Below are positions 1-7,956 of a DNA stretch of 64,000 nt, piece by piece. Both the position numbers and the translations under genes were made by a program. Where the stretch lies: contig CASFCH010000004.1 of NCBI GenBank assembly GCA_949293315.1, positions 22,430 to 86,429 on the forward strand, written 5' to 3'. Below the pieces are notes generated by a model. The model saw only the letters and a list, made by a program, of their open reading frames with translations. It searched no databases and had not been told where the DNA came from. How positions within the stretch are numbered: position 1 is the stretch's first letter; each line of letters opens with the position of its first letter. The DNA is from an uncultured Oscillospiraceae bacterium (GTDB taxonomy: Bacteria > Bacillota > Clostridia > Oscillospirales > Acutalibacteraceae).

Positions 1-730
1 AGCCGCACTCGTTCCGCGGGCGGAGATCGACGGCGATATGGGCGATTCCCACGTCGGCCTGCACGCACGCCTGATGTCGCAGGCGCTGCGCAAGCTGGCG
101 GGCGCCATCTCCAAGTCCAACTGCCTGATCATCTTTATCAATCAGCTGCGTGAAAAGGTCGGCGTGGTCTACGGCAACCCGGAGGTCACCACCGGCGGGC
201 GCGCACTGAAGTTCTATGCCTCGATCCGTATGGATGTCCGCAAGGCGGAGCAGCTGAAGGTGGCCGGGGAGTCCGGCAACGAGTTTATCGGCTCGCGCAC
301 CAAGGTCAAGATCGTCAAGAATAAAGTGGCGCCTCCCTTTAAAGAGGCGGAGTTCGATATCATGTACGGCAAGGGGATCTCCCACGAGGGAGAGCTGCTG
401 GATATCGGCGTAAAGGAAAAGATCATTGAAAAGAGCGGCGCCTGGTTCTCCTACAACGGGACCCGTCTGGGCCAGGGGCGCGAGAATGTTAAAAAGCTCT
501 TTGCGGAGAATAAGGAGCTGGCGGCGGAGATCGAGGAAAAGATCCGCGCGAACGCCAAAGCGAACAGCGCCGCCAAGGCCGCCGATACGGAGCAGATCAA
601 ACAGTCCATCGTCCAGTCGGAGATGGCGGACAAGAAGGCGGAAAAACCGGCCAAATCCAAGGCGGCGCCCACCAAATCGGCCTCCAAGGCGATGCTCGAT
701 ATCGCCATTGAGGACGATGAGGAACTGTAA
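1..730 (+). CDS. recA: RecA recombinase, 3' part (5' end outside window)
   Basis: Recombinase that forms filaments on single-stranded DNA, drives strand exchange and triggers LexA self-cleavage. The reading frame is open from base 2 and begins with [19 protein letters not shown], a hallmark RecA segment, followed by the L2-region [12 protein letters not shown] and the core [19 protein letters not shown]. About 242 residues are present; the N-terminal part with the Walker A loop lies upstream of the window. The last 60 residues are Ala/Lys-rich with an acidic end (EDDEEL), normal for RecA C-termini. It overlaps recX by one base, so the two are co-transcribed. Confidence 0.97.
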   Translation, partial: AALVPRAEIDGDMGDSHVGLHARLMSQALRKLAGAISKSNCLIIFINQLREKVGVVYGNPEVTTGGRALKFYASIRMDVRKAEQLKVAGESGNEFIGSRTKVKIVKNKVAPPFKEAEFDIMYGKGISHEGELLDIGVKEKIIEKSGAWFSYNGTRLGQGRENVKKLFAENKELAAEIEEKIRANAKANSAAKAADTEQIKQSIVQSEMADKKAEKPAKSKAAPTKSASKAMLDIAIEDDEEL

Positions 731-1362
731 TGGTCATCACTGCCAGGCAGGGGCGCGGCGATAAAGTACATGTCTCTGTCGACGGGGCGTATCTGCTCAC
801 TGTCGACAGAGAATTCTGGTTTTCACAGGGAATCCGCTCCGGATCCGAGGTTTCGGGGGAGCAGCTGGACGCCTTCCGGGAACAGGCGGAGTACCGCCGG
901 GCGTATAACAAGGGGCTGAATCTCCTCTCCTACGCGCCGAAATCCCGCCGTGCGCTGATCGAGCGCCTGATGCGTGATGAGATCCCGCGGGAACAGGCGG
1001 AGCGGGCGGCGGACCAGCTGGAGGAATACGGATTCCTCAACGATGCGGCGTATGCCGCGCTCTATGCGGAGGAACTGGTGCGCCACAGGAAAATGTCCGC
1101 ACGGGGCGTGACGGCCAGGCTGATTGCCAAGGGGATTCCCCGTGAGCTGGCACAGGAGACGGTCTCCGCGCTCTCGTTTGACGAGGAGGAGGGGATCGAG
1201 GATCTGCTGCGCGGAAAGCTCTCCTATTTCAGCCGCAGCCCGCGCGACCGGGACCGTGCGATCGCCGCGCTGGCCCGACGCGGATACGGCTATTCGGACG
1301 TCCGGCGCGTGATGGAGCGCCTGCGTCAAGATTTCGACGACGGAGAAATGAATGATGAATGA
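730..1362 (+). CDS. recX: RecX family regulatory protein
   Basis: RecX binds RecA filaments and limits their activity. The 210-residue product has the three-helix repeat character of the family, e.g. YAPKSRRALIERLMRDEIP followed by DQLEEYGFLNDAAYAALY, and a basic surface. The ATG shares its first base with the recA stop codon, indicating translational coupling. The stop overlaps the start of rimO by 11 bases, so recA-recX-rimO read as one transcript. Family assignment rests on sequence pattern and the classic recA-recX adjacency. Confidence 0.92.
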   Translation: MVITARQGRGDKVHVSVDGAYLLTVDREFWFSQGIRSGSEVSGEQLDAFREQAEYRRAYNKGLNLLSYAPKSRRALIERLMRDEIPREQAERAADQLEEYGFLNDAAYAALYAEELVRHRKMSARGVTARLIAKGIPRELAQETVSALSFDEEEGIEDLLRGKLSYFSRSPRDRDRAIAALARRGYGYSDVRRVMERLRQDFDDGEMNDE

Positions 1363-2698
1363 TAAAGTGGGAATGATATCGCTCGGCTGCCCCAAAAATC
1401 AGGTGGATGCCGAACGGATGCTGGCAAGCCTGAAGAACGCCGGATTTGAGATCACGGCCGACCAGTCCCAGGCGGACGCGATCATCGTCAATACGTGCGG
1501 CTTTATTGAGGACGCCAAGCGCGAGGCGATCGAGAATATCCTGGAGACCGCGCAGCTCAAGCAGAGCGCGCGCTTAAAGGCGTTGATCGTCACCGGCTGT
1601 CTGGCGGAGCGGTATAACGATCAGGTCCTGACGGAAATGCCCGAGGTGGATGTGGTAGCCGGGATCGGCGCGGACGGGGATATTGTACAAATCGTTCAGG
1701 ATGCGCTGGCGGGAAAGTCCTATTGTACGTGCCCGCCCAGGGAAAATCTCCCCCTCGAGGGGGAGCGGCTGCTGACAACGCCGCCGCACTGGGCCTATCT
1801 GAAAATTGCCGAGGGGTGCAGCAACCGCTGTACGTACTGTGCGATCCCGTATATCCGGGGAAATATGCGCAGCCGCCCGATGGAGAAAATTGTGGCGGAG
1901 GCGCGCGCACTGGCGGAGTCCGGCGTGCGGGAGCTGATCCTCGTCGCGCAGGATACCACGCGCTATGGGGAGGATCTCTACCATACGTCCAAACTGCCGG
2001 ATCTGCTCGATCAGCTGTGCGGGATTAGCGGGATCCGCTGGATTCGGCTGCTGTACTGTTATCCGGACAGGATCACGGATCGCCTGCTCGACACCATCGC
2101 ATCCCAGCCGAAGGTGCTGCCCTATATCGATCTGCCGCTCCAGCATGCGGATGCCTCCGTCCTGCGCCGGATGAACCGGAAAGGCTCCCCGGAGCAGCTG
2201 CTCGGCCTGCTCGATCAGATCCGCGCCCGCCTGCCGGAGGTCGTCATCCGCACTACGGTGATGACCGGTTTCCCCGGCGAGGGAGAGCGGGAATTCAACG
2301 TGCTGTCCGAATTTGTAGAGCGTGCGGAATTTGACCGTCTGGGATGCTTCGCCTACTCCCCGGAGGAGGGGACGCCCGCGGCAGAATTCCCGGATCAGGT
2401 GGACGACGATGTAAAAAATCGGCGCGGCGAGTTGATTATGCAGCAGCAATATGTTATATTTGACAGGAAGAATCGTTCCAGAATCGGAAAGACGTATGAA
2501 GTGATCGTGGACGGAACGGATGAGGAGAGCGGCCTGTGCGCCGGGCGGACCTACATGGATGCGCCTGAGATCGACGGACGGGTGCTCTTCCGCTGCACCA
2601 ATACGCCGCAGCCCGGCAGCTTTGTAAAGGTCCGCGTCACGGATGTGGACGGCTACGACCTGATCGGTGATCTGGCGGAGGACAATACGGAGGCTTGA
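1352..2698 (+). CDS. rimO: Ribosomal protein S12 methylthiotransferase RimO
   Basis: Radical-SAM enzyme that adds a methylthio group to an aspartate of ribosomal protein S12. The N-terminal domain carries three cluster-binding cysteines (C13 in SLGCPKNQVDAERML, C49 in NTCGFI, C83 in TGCLAE). The radical-SAM triad is C156, C160 and C163 in CSNRCTYCAIP. A C-terminal TRAM-like region (residues about 375-440) follows. At 448 residues it is full length. SLGCPKNQVD and the RimO-type core favour RimO over MiaB. GGAG lies six bases before the chosen ATG; a second ATG follows immediately. Confidence 0.95.
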   Translation: MMNDKVGMISLGCPKNQVDAERMLASLKNAGFEITADQSQADAIIVNTCGFIEDAKREAIENILETAQLKQSARLKALIVTGCLAERYNDQVLTEMPEVDVVAGIGADGDIVQIVQDALAGKSYCTCPPRENLPLEGERLLTTPPHWAYLKIAEGCSNRCTYCAIPYIRGNMRSRPMEKIVAEARALAESGVRELILVAQDTTRYGEDLYHTSKLPDLLDQLCGISGIRWIRLLYCYPDRITDRLLDTIASQPKVLPYIDLPLQHADASVLRRMNRKGSPEQLLGLLDQIRARLPEVVIRTTVMTGFPGEGEREFNVLSEFVERAEFDRLGCFAYSPEEGTPAAEFPDQVDDDVKNRRGELIMQQQYVIFDRKNRSRIGKTYEVIVDGTDEESGLCAGRTYMDAPEIDGRVLFRCTNTPQPGSFVKVRVTDVDGYDLIGDLAEDNTEA

Positions 2699-2704
2699 CC
2701 ACAG

Positions 2705-3271
2705 ATGAATTTACCAAACCAACTGACCGTAGCCCGGTTCATTCTGGCGCCGGTGTTCCTGATTTTCCTGATGTGGCAGTCCCTGCCGCACCACACGCTG
2801 ATTGCCTTTGCGATCTTTGTGATTGCGGCGGTGACGGATTTTATCGACGGCAAGCTGGCGCGTAAAAACGGGCAGGTGACTGTTTTTGGCAAGTTTCTGG
2901 ATCCTGTGGCCGATAAGATGCTCGTCACGGCGGCCCTGCTCGGCCTGATGCAGATGGACCTGTGTAATATCTGGGTGGTCATGCTCGTCCTCACGCGTGA
3001 ATTTGTCGTCACCTCCGTTCGTCTGGTTGCGTCCTCGGACGGCAATGTGATCGCGGCCAATATCTGGGGCAAGCTCAAGACGGCCAGCCAGATGATTTTT
3101 ATCGCACTCGTCCTGCTGCTGAAGGAGCTCCAGCTCTCCGAAATTCTTCCGGCGGGTTTTCCGCTCGCGCTTGTTTCCAATATTTTCATGTGGATAATTG
3201 CCGGATTGACCGTTATTTCCGGCGCCACTTATGTGTATGGTGCGCGAAAACATATCAGCGTTAAAAAATAG
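2705..3271 (+). CDS. pgsA: CDP-diacylglycerol-glycerol-3-phosphate 3-phosphatidyltransferase
   Basis: Membrane enzyme making phosphatidylglycerol phosphate, the committed step to anionic phospholipids. The CDP-alcohol phosphatidyltransferase motif D-x2-D-G-x2-A-R-x8-G-x3-D-x3-D is intact (DFIDGKLAR then GKFLDPVADK, residues about 39-66). Several hydrophobic helices span the 188 residues and a basic tail (ARKHISVKK) ends the protein. It starts with NLPNQLTVARF, typical of PgsA. It lies six bases after rimO, so it is probably the last gene of the recA operon. Confidence 0.95.
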   Translation: MNLPNQLTVARFILAPVFLIFLMWQSLPHHTLIAFAIFVIAAVTDFIDGKLARKNGQVTVFGKFLDPVADKMLVTAALLGLMQMDLCNIWVVMLVLTREFVVTSVRLVASSDGNVIAANIWGKLKTASQMIFIALVLLLKELQLSEILPAGFPLALVSNIFMWIIAGLTVISGATYVYGARKHISVKK

Positions 3272-3300
3272 GTGGCATTTTTCCAAAAAAGGAATATAAT
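3272..3300 (+). promoter_or_regulatory. Sigma-A-type promoter of the cysE-cysS T-box leader
   Basis: GTGGCA and TATAAT are separated by 17 bases directly after the pgsA stop. The predicted start near 3307 falls just before the T-box Stem I. Confidence 0.65.
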
Positions 3301-3306
3301 AGGAGT

Positions 3307-3552
3307 ATAGAGATCAGCGATGACTGGGAGAGTAGGTCTCCGGCGCAGCCACAGAGAGGGACGCGGAATTGGTGTGAGCGTCCCGGCCCGGCCCGGGACT
3401 GAAATGCACCCATGAGCTTGTACGGGGAACGGCCGGCGCCGAGTATCCGTACACGGTTGGCCCCGTTACCGGCCTGCGAGTGAGAAATCAGGAGTGGAAC
3501 CGCGGATGATTGCCGCCCCCTGTGCCCGATCCGGGCGCAGGGGGCTTTTTAT
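3307..3552 (+). promoter_or_regulatory. T-box leader, cysteine-specific (UGC specifier), upstream of cysE-cysS
   Basis: A T-box senses uncharged tRNA and prevents termination when the cognate amino acid is scarce. The leader shows the Stem I start GATGACTGGGAGAGTAGGT (about 3319-3337) and a specifier-loop segment GAAATGCACC with codon TGC at 3405-3407 (Cys). The conserved T-box sequence GGAGTGGAACCGCGG lies at 3491-3505. A strong terminator hairpin with gcccc/ggggc arms and a T run spans 3515-3550. The downstream genes are cysteine biosynthesis and Cys-tRNA synthetase, so specifier and genes agree. Specifier placement was made by eye. Confidence 0.93.
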
Positions 3553-3584
3553 TGAACCGAGAATTTTCAGGGGAGGTTATCGAT

Positions 3585-4235
3585 ATGTTTGCGCAGCTGC
3601 GCGAGGATATTGCCTGCGTTCGGGACCGGGATCCGGCGGCGCGATCGGCGCTGGAGGTGCTGTTCCTCTATCCGGGACTCAAGGCGATCCGCATGCACCG
3701 GCGGGCCAACTGGTTCTACCGGCACAACATGCTTTTTCTGGCGCGCTGGATCTCTCAGCGCGCGTCGCGGAAGACGGGGATCGAGATTCATCCCGCCGCC
3801 AAGATCGGCAAGCGCTTTTTCATCGACCACGGCACCGGCGTCGTAATCGGCGAGACGACGGAGATCGGCGACGATGTGACACTCTATCAGGGCGTCACCC
3901 TCGGCGGAACCGGGAAGGATACCGGCAAGCGCCATCCGACGATCGGCAACAACGTCATGATCGGTGCGGGGGCGAAGGTGCTCGGCCCGTTCAAGGTGGG
4001 GGATAATACAAATATTGCCGCGGGTGCCGTCGTACTGGAGGAGATCCCACCGAATTCCACCGCCGTCGGCGTCCCGGCGCGTGTGGTGCGCCGCAATGGG
4101 ATGCGTGTGGATAATCTGGACCAGGTGCATGTGCCTGATCCCGTCCGGCAGGAGATCGAACACCTGAATCATACGATCGAAAAGCTGGAAGCAGAACTGA
4201 GTCGAAAAGTGGAGGATGCATATGAAGATCTTTAA
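3585..4235 (+). CDS. cysE: Serine O-acetyltransferase
   Basis: Acetylates serine with acetyl-CoA, the first step of cysteine synthesis. The 216-residue product has an N-terminal helical part (LREDIACVRDRDPAARSALE) and a left-handed beta-helix of hexapeptide repeats (residues about 65-170). The latter includes FIDHGTGVVIGETTEIG with His82 and the GNNVMIGAGAKVLGPF repeat. The start chosen at 3585 has GGGGAGG at the right distance and lies after the T-box terminator; more upstream starts would fall inside the leader. The end overlaps cysS by 14 bases. Confidence 0.95.
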   Translation: MFAQLREDIACVRDRDPAARSALEVLFLYPGLKAIRMHRRANWFYRHNMLFLARWISQRASRKTGIEIHPAAKIGKRFFIDHGTGVVIGETTEIGDDVTLYQGVTLGGTGKDTGKRHPTIGNNVMIGAGAKVLGPFKVGDNTNIAAGAVVLEEIPPNSTAVGVPARVVRRNGMRVDNLDQVHVPDPVRQEIEHLNHTIEKLEAELSRKVEDAYEDL

Positions 4236-5622
4236 TACGCTCACCAGACAGAAAGAGGAACTGAACACGATCGAGCCGAACACGGTGAAAATCTATGCCT
4301 GCGGTCCCACCGTGTACAACTTTATTCACATCGGCAACGCCCGCCCGCTGTGCGTCTTCGATGTGCTGCGCCGCTATCTGGAGTACCGCGGGATGCAGGT
4401 GGACTTTGTCCAGAACTTTACCGATGTGGACGATAAGATCATCCGCCGCGCCAATGAGGAGGGAATCTCCTTCTCCGAGGTGGCGGAAAAGTATATTCAC
4501 GAATACTGGACGGACGCGGAGGGGCTCAATATCCGCAGGGCGACCGTCCATCCCCGCGCCACGGAGAATATCGACGAGATCATTGATATTATCTCCACGC
4601 TGATTGAAAAGGGGTACGCCTATGAGGTGCAGGGGGATGTCTACTTCAGCCCGGCCAAATTTAAAGAGTACGGCAAGCTCTCCCACCAGCCGCTTGAGGA
4701 GCTGGAGGCCGGCGCGCGCATCAATATCGGGGAGCTGAAAAAGGACCCGATGGATTTTGCCCTCTGGAAGGCCGCCAAGCCCGGCGAGCCGAGCTGGACT
4801 TCCCCCTGGGGCGAGGGTCGCCCCGGCTGGCATATCGAGTGCTCCGCCATGGCGCGCCGCTATCTGGGTCAGACGATCGATATCCACTGCGGCGGGCAGG
4901 ACCTGATCTTCCCGCACCATGAGAACGAGATCGCGCAGAGCGAGTGCTGCAACGGCGTTCCCTTCGCGCATTACTGGATGCACAACGGGTATATCAATGT
5001 GGACAATGTAAAGATGTCCAAATCCCTGGGGAACTTTTTCACGGTGCGCGACGTGGCGGAAAAGTATGGGTATGAGCCGATTCGCTATCTGATGATCTCC
5101 TCCCAGTACAGGAGCCCCATCAATTATTCCGTCCAGATCATCGAGCAGTGCAAGGCCTCGCTGGCGCGGCTCTATAACTGCGCCGAGACGCTCGATTTCG
5201 CCTTTGACAATGCGGCGGACGGCACGCCGGATGCGGCGCTGCTCGACCGGCTTGCGGGTCACCGTGCGGACTTTATCGCCGCGATGGACGACGATCTGAA
5301 CACGGCCAACGGCCTGGCGTGCATTTTTGAGCTGGTCAGCGATATCAATAAGGACGTCCTCGGCGCAGATGCGTCCAAACAGACGATCGATGGCGCGCGC
5401 AGCCTGTTCCATGAGCTGTGCGGCGTTCTGGGCCTGCTGTATAATAAGAAGGAAAAGAACGGCAGCCTGGACGACGAGGTGGAAAGGCTGATCGAGGAGC
5501 GCACACAGGCCCGAAAGGAGAAGAACTGGGCGCGCGCGGACGCCATCCGCGATGAACTGAAGGCGCGCGGCGTCGTCCTTGAGGATACGCCTCAGGGCGT
5601 CAAATGGCATGTGGAGCAGTAA
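4222..5622 (+). CDS. cysS: Cysteinyl-tRNA synthetase
   Basis: Class I aminoacyl-tRNA synthetase charging tRNA-Cys. The HIGH-type motif is HIGN (residues 36-39), and zinc/cysteine-binding residues lie in [11 protein letters not shown] and in [20 protein letters not shown]. The KMSKS signature is intact in VKMSKSLGN. At 466 residues it has the usual length. Start 4222 is preferred over the in-frame ATG at 4216 because GGAGG ends at 4215 and needs a spacer. It shares the T-box leader with cysE, so both rise when tRNA-Cys is uncharged. Confidence 0.96.
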   Translation: MKIFNTLTRQKEELNTIEPNTVKIYACGPTVYNFIHIGNARPLCVFDVLRRYLEYRGMQVDFVQNFTDVDDKIIRRANEEGISFSEVAEKYIHEYWTDAEGLNIRRATVHPRATENIDEIIDIISTLIEKGYAYEVQGDVYFSPAKFKEYGKLSHQPLEELEAGARINIGELKKDPMDFALWKAAKPGEPSWTSPWGEGRPGWHIECSAMARRYLGQTIDIHCGGQDLIFPHHENEIAQSECCNGVPFAHYWMHNGYINVDNVKMSKSLGNFFTVRDVAEKYGYEPIRYLMISSQYRSPINYSVQIIEQCKASLARLYNCAETLDFAFDNAADGTPDAALLDRLAGHRADFIAAMDDDLNTANGLACIFELVSDINKDVLGADASKQTIDGARSLFHELCGVLGLLYNKKEKNGSLDDEVERLIEERTQARKEKNWARADAIRDELKARGVVLEDTPQGVKWHVEQ

Positions 5623-5674
5623 GATTCTGGATTTCTGCACCGCATGTTGCGTGTAAAAAACTGAAATTTTTTGC

Positions 5675-5704
5675 TTGAAATTTTTCTTTCGCTCGTGGTA
5701 TAAT
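5675..5704 (+). promoter_or_regulatory. Sigma-A-type promoter upstream of the DUF2798 gene
   Basis: TTGAAA and TATAAT are 18 bases apart in a locally AT-rich gap. The predicted start near 5711 lies upstream of the terminator-like hairpin at 5736-5775. Confidence 0.65.
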
Positions 5705-5735
5705 TATAGCACCACGATAAAAGCGCGTATAATGG

Positions 5736-5775
5736 TTCAGCGTGAAATCTGTAGATTCCACGCTGAATTTTTTTT
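5736..5775 (+). terminator. Intrinsic terminator or attenuator between promoter and DUF2798 gene
   Basis: Arms TTCAGCGTG and CACGCTGAA close a 14-bp near-perfect stem, followed by eight T residues. It can end the cysE-cysS transcript. Because a promoter sits upstream of it, it can also attenuate the next gene. Confidence 0.8.
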
Positions 5776-5796
5776 GCGCTTGAAAGGAGTTTAAAA

Positions 5797-6288
5797 ATGG
5801 ATTTTCACATGAAACTACCGCGCAACAGGAGGGAATTTGTCCTGTTTATGGGGATTGTCTCCGTCATTTCCGTAAACATTATAGCTCCCCTGATTACCTG
5901 CTTTGAGGCTGGTTTCCACCTGTATGTCTATCGGGATGTTCTCTCCGTCCTTCCGCTTATCTGGCTGAGCGTGATCGCTATCGTTCTGCTGACCTATGTG
6001 CCGGCGGAGAAAATGACTGCCAAAATTGTCTCCAGTCGGGATAGTTTTAACGCACATGTCGTGGTCAACATTCTGTGTACGGTTTTTTTAATGTCAATTT
6101 TGCTGACCGTGATTGGTACGTGGATCGGAACGCGCTCCATCACTTGGGAACCTATCCGGATGTTTTTCTATAAGTGGCCGCGCAACTTTGCAATCTCACT
6201 GTTTGTGGAGATGTGTATTGCCCAGCCGATCGCAAGATTTGCAATCTATCGGCTGCATCTGTATTCAGATGCAAAAGGCCGTGATTGA
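5797..6288 (+). CDS. DUF2798-like four-helix membrane protein
   Basis: A 163-residue integral membrane protein of unknown function. Four hydrophobic segments are visible (about residues 15-37, 46-68, 90-112 and 127-147). Repeated proline/asparagine positions near the membrane border (IAPLITCFEAG, PLIWLSVIAIV, RNFAISLFVEM, QPIARFAIY) resemble the two-fold DUF2798 pattern. GAAAGGAG precedes the ATG by eight bases. The gene is monocistronic, behind its own promoter and the hairpin described above. Family assignment is by pattern only. Confidence 0.7.
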   Translation: MDFHMKLPRNRREFVLFMGIVSVISVNIIAPLITCFEAGFHLYVYRDVLSVLPLIWLSVIAIVLLTYVPAEKMTAKIVSSRDSFNAHVVVNILCTVFLMSILLTVIGTWIGTRSITWEPIRMFFYKWPRNFAISLFVEMCIAQPIARFAIYRLHLYSDAKGRD

Positions 6289-6330
6289 TTTTGCAGAAGT
6301 CCGGGTTTGGAGAGGGAGAGGGGCCCTCGC

Positions 6331-6356
6331 ATCCGCGTGTCACAGGGCGGATTTTT
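6331..6356 (+). terminator. Weak intrinsic terminator after the DUF2798 gene
   Basis: ATCCGC and GCGGAT arms with a ten-base loop are followed by TTTTT. The stem is short, so efficiency is uncertain. The rest of the gap 6357-6505 shows no feature. Confidence 0.45.
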
Positions 6357-6505
6357 GACCTCCATCAGTCAACGGCAGGCTGTTCGGTACGCAGATATGA
6401 CGAACGGCGCAAGTCTGAATTTTTTGAGTTGCGGGCAGCCTTACCAGAAAATATTTTTAAATTATTATCGGCGCATTTGTGGGCGTTTTTTTGTCAAATT
6501 TGCGC

Positions 6506-6534
6506 TTGCTATTTTGCTGACATGCGACTATAAT
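6506..6534 (+). promoter_or_regulatory. Promoter of the V-type ATPase operon
   Basis: TTGCTA and TATAAT with a 17-base spacer; the predicted start is near 6541. The first ATPase gene follows within 30-40 bases and no other strong promoter was seen inside the operon. Confidence 0.7.
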
Positions 6535-6570
6535 ATTAGCTATGCAAAAATGAGTTTAGGGGGCCTTTCC

Positions 6571-6885
6571 GTGGAAAAAATGATTGACACCATTGTGGAA
6601 ATGGATAAAAAGGCACGTCTGCGCGCGCAGGAGGCCGAGGAATATCGGGACAATCAGATGAAAGCCCTTGACAGTAAGCTGAAAGAGATCGACGAGACAT
6701 ACAGGGCCAACACGGACCGGGAGCTTGAGCGCCTCGCCGCGGAGAGTGCGGAACAGGTCCGCCGCCGCACGCAGGAGATTGAGCGGGCCTCATCCCGCGC
6801 CGCAGACCGCCTGGAACAGGCGTACCGGGAGGGCGCGGACGGCTGGGTGGACGCGATCGTAAAACGGACGCTGGCGGGTGAATAA
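6571..6885 (+). CDS. V-type ATP synthase peripheral-stalk subunit (G/H-like)
   Basis: A 104-residue, almost entirely alpha-helical, charged coiled-coil protein at the head of the ATPase operon. It matches the peripheral-stalk G/H subunit that pairs with subunit E. The GTG start at 6571 is favoured because AGGGGG lies just upstream and the product then begins MEKMIDTIVEMDKKAR, typical of the family. An in-frame ATG at 6550 sits only about nine bases from the predicted transcription start. It overlaps nothing and is followed closely by subunit C. Assignment rests on context and composition rather than a motif. Confidence 0.75.
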   Translation: MEKMIDTIVEMDKKARLRAQEAEEYRDNQMKALDSKLKEIDETYRANTDRELERLAAESAEQVRRRTQEIERASSRAADRLEQAYREGADGWVDAIVKRTLAGE

Positions 6886-6886
6886 A

Positions 6887-7942
6887 ATGCTCAACCGATT
6901 TTCTTCCAATACGATCCTCGCCAAGGCGCACGCCATGTACGCCGGGCAGCTGACGGCGGCCGATTACAATGACCTGCTCAACTGCAAAAATGTGGGCGAA
7001 ATCGCGACCTATCTGAAAAACAGAACAGTCTACGCGGACGTCCTTCAGGACGCCGTGACGGAGACGATTCACCGCAAGCAGCTCGAGGCCATCCTGCACA
7101 AGCGCCTGTTTGGACAGTATGCCTCCATGTGCCGGTATGAACTCTCCATCGGGACGGAGCTGTACCGCTGCTTTATCATCCGCGCGGAGGTGGAGGAGAT
7201 CCTGACCTTCCTGCGCTACCTGTGCAACCGCCATCCGGAGGACTACATCTATTCCATGCCGCCGTTCCTGACGGAGCATACGCAGCTGAACCTTTTTGCG
7301 CTGGCGGAGATCAAGGAGTTTGAGGATATCCTCCGTGTGCTCAACGGGACGGACTACTTCAGGATCGTTGAGCCGTTTGTCCGGCAGTATAAGGAGAGCG
7401 GGGAGATCGACTACTTCTCTCTGGAAGCGGAGATGAAAAAGTTCGAGTTTAACGCGCTGTGCGATATTGCCGATCGTGCATTCAGCGGCCGCTACCGGAA
7501 AGAGGTGCGCGATTTCTTTGAGCGTGAGATCGACATTGAAAACATCATCAATATCTACCGCCTCAAGCACACCATCCGCGCCTCCAAGGAGGAGATCGAC
7601 CGGGTGCTCGTCTTCGGACGCAGCGCACTGACAAAACAGGAGCTCGAATATCTCGCCGCTTCATCGACGGACACGGACTTTCTCGCCCGGCTGAAAAATA
7701 CCAGGATCGGCCAGCGCCTGAAGGAGAAGAATTACAGTTATCTGGAGGAGGGGGTCCAAAAGGTTCGCTTTGACCTGGAAAAGCGCTCCTTCCGCTTCTC
7801 GACCAATCCATATATCGTGATGTTTTCGTATATGTTCCTCGCACAGAACGAGGTGCGCAATATCACCCACATTATTGAGGGGATCCGATATGCCATCCCG
7901 CCGGAAGAGATAAAATCCATGCTGATCGGCGTCGATGGATAG
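6887..7942 (+). CDS. ntpC: V-type ATP synthase subunit C
   Basis: Subunit C (eukaryotic d) is the socket joining the central rotor stalk to the membrane K ring. The 351-residue helical protein starts MLNRFSSNTILAKAHAMYAG and has the repeated three-part architecture of the family, including INIYRLKHTI in the middle and NEVRNITHIIEGIRYAIPPE near the end. ATG at 6887 is preferred to GTG at 6878 because of GGCGGGTG spacing. It lies directly between the G/H-like gene and subunit I. V/A-type subunits of this order occur in many Clostridia. Confidence 0.9.
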   Translation: MLNRFSSNTILAKAHAMYAGQLTAADYNDLLNCKNVGEIATYLKNRTVYADVLQDAVTETIHRKQLEAILHKRLFGQYASMCRYELSIGTELYRCFIIRAEVEEILTFLRYLCNRHPEDYIYSMPPFLTEHTQLNLFALAEIKEFEDILRVLNGTDYFRIVEPFVRQYKESGEIDYFSLEAEMKKFEFNALCDIADRAFSGRYRKEVRDFFEREIDIENIINIYRLKHTIRASKEEIDRVLVFGRSALTKQELEYLAASSTDTDFLARLKNTRIGQRLKEKNYSYLEEGVQKVRFDLEKRSFRFSTNPYIVMFSYMFLAQNEVRNITHIIEGIRYAIPPEEIKSMLIGVDG

Positions 7943-7956
7943 GGAGGTGATCGTCT

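Noticed and set aside
823..1395. Long minus-strand open frame over recX (and similar long antisense frames over rimO, the ATPase genes, dnaE, iorA and others)
   Set aside because: They lie opposite well-identified genes and have no ribosome site or family signature; high GC makes long antisense frames common here.
4216..4221. ATG 4216 as the cysS start
   Set aside because: It would directly touch the GGAGG sequence; the next ATG has a normal spacer.
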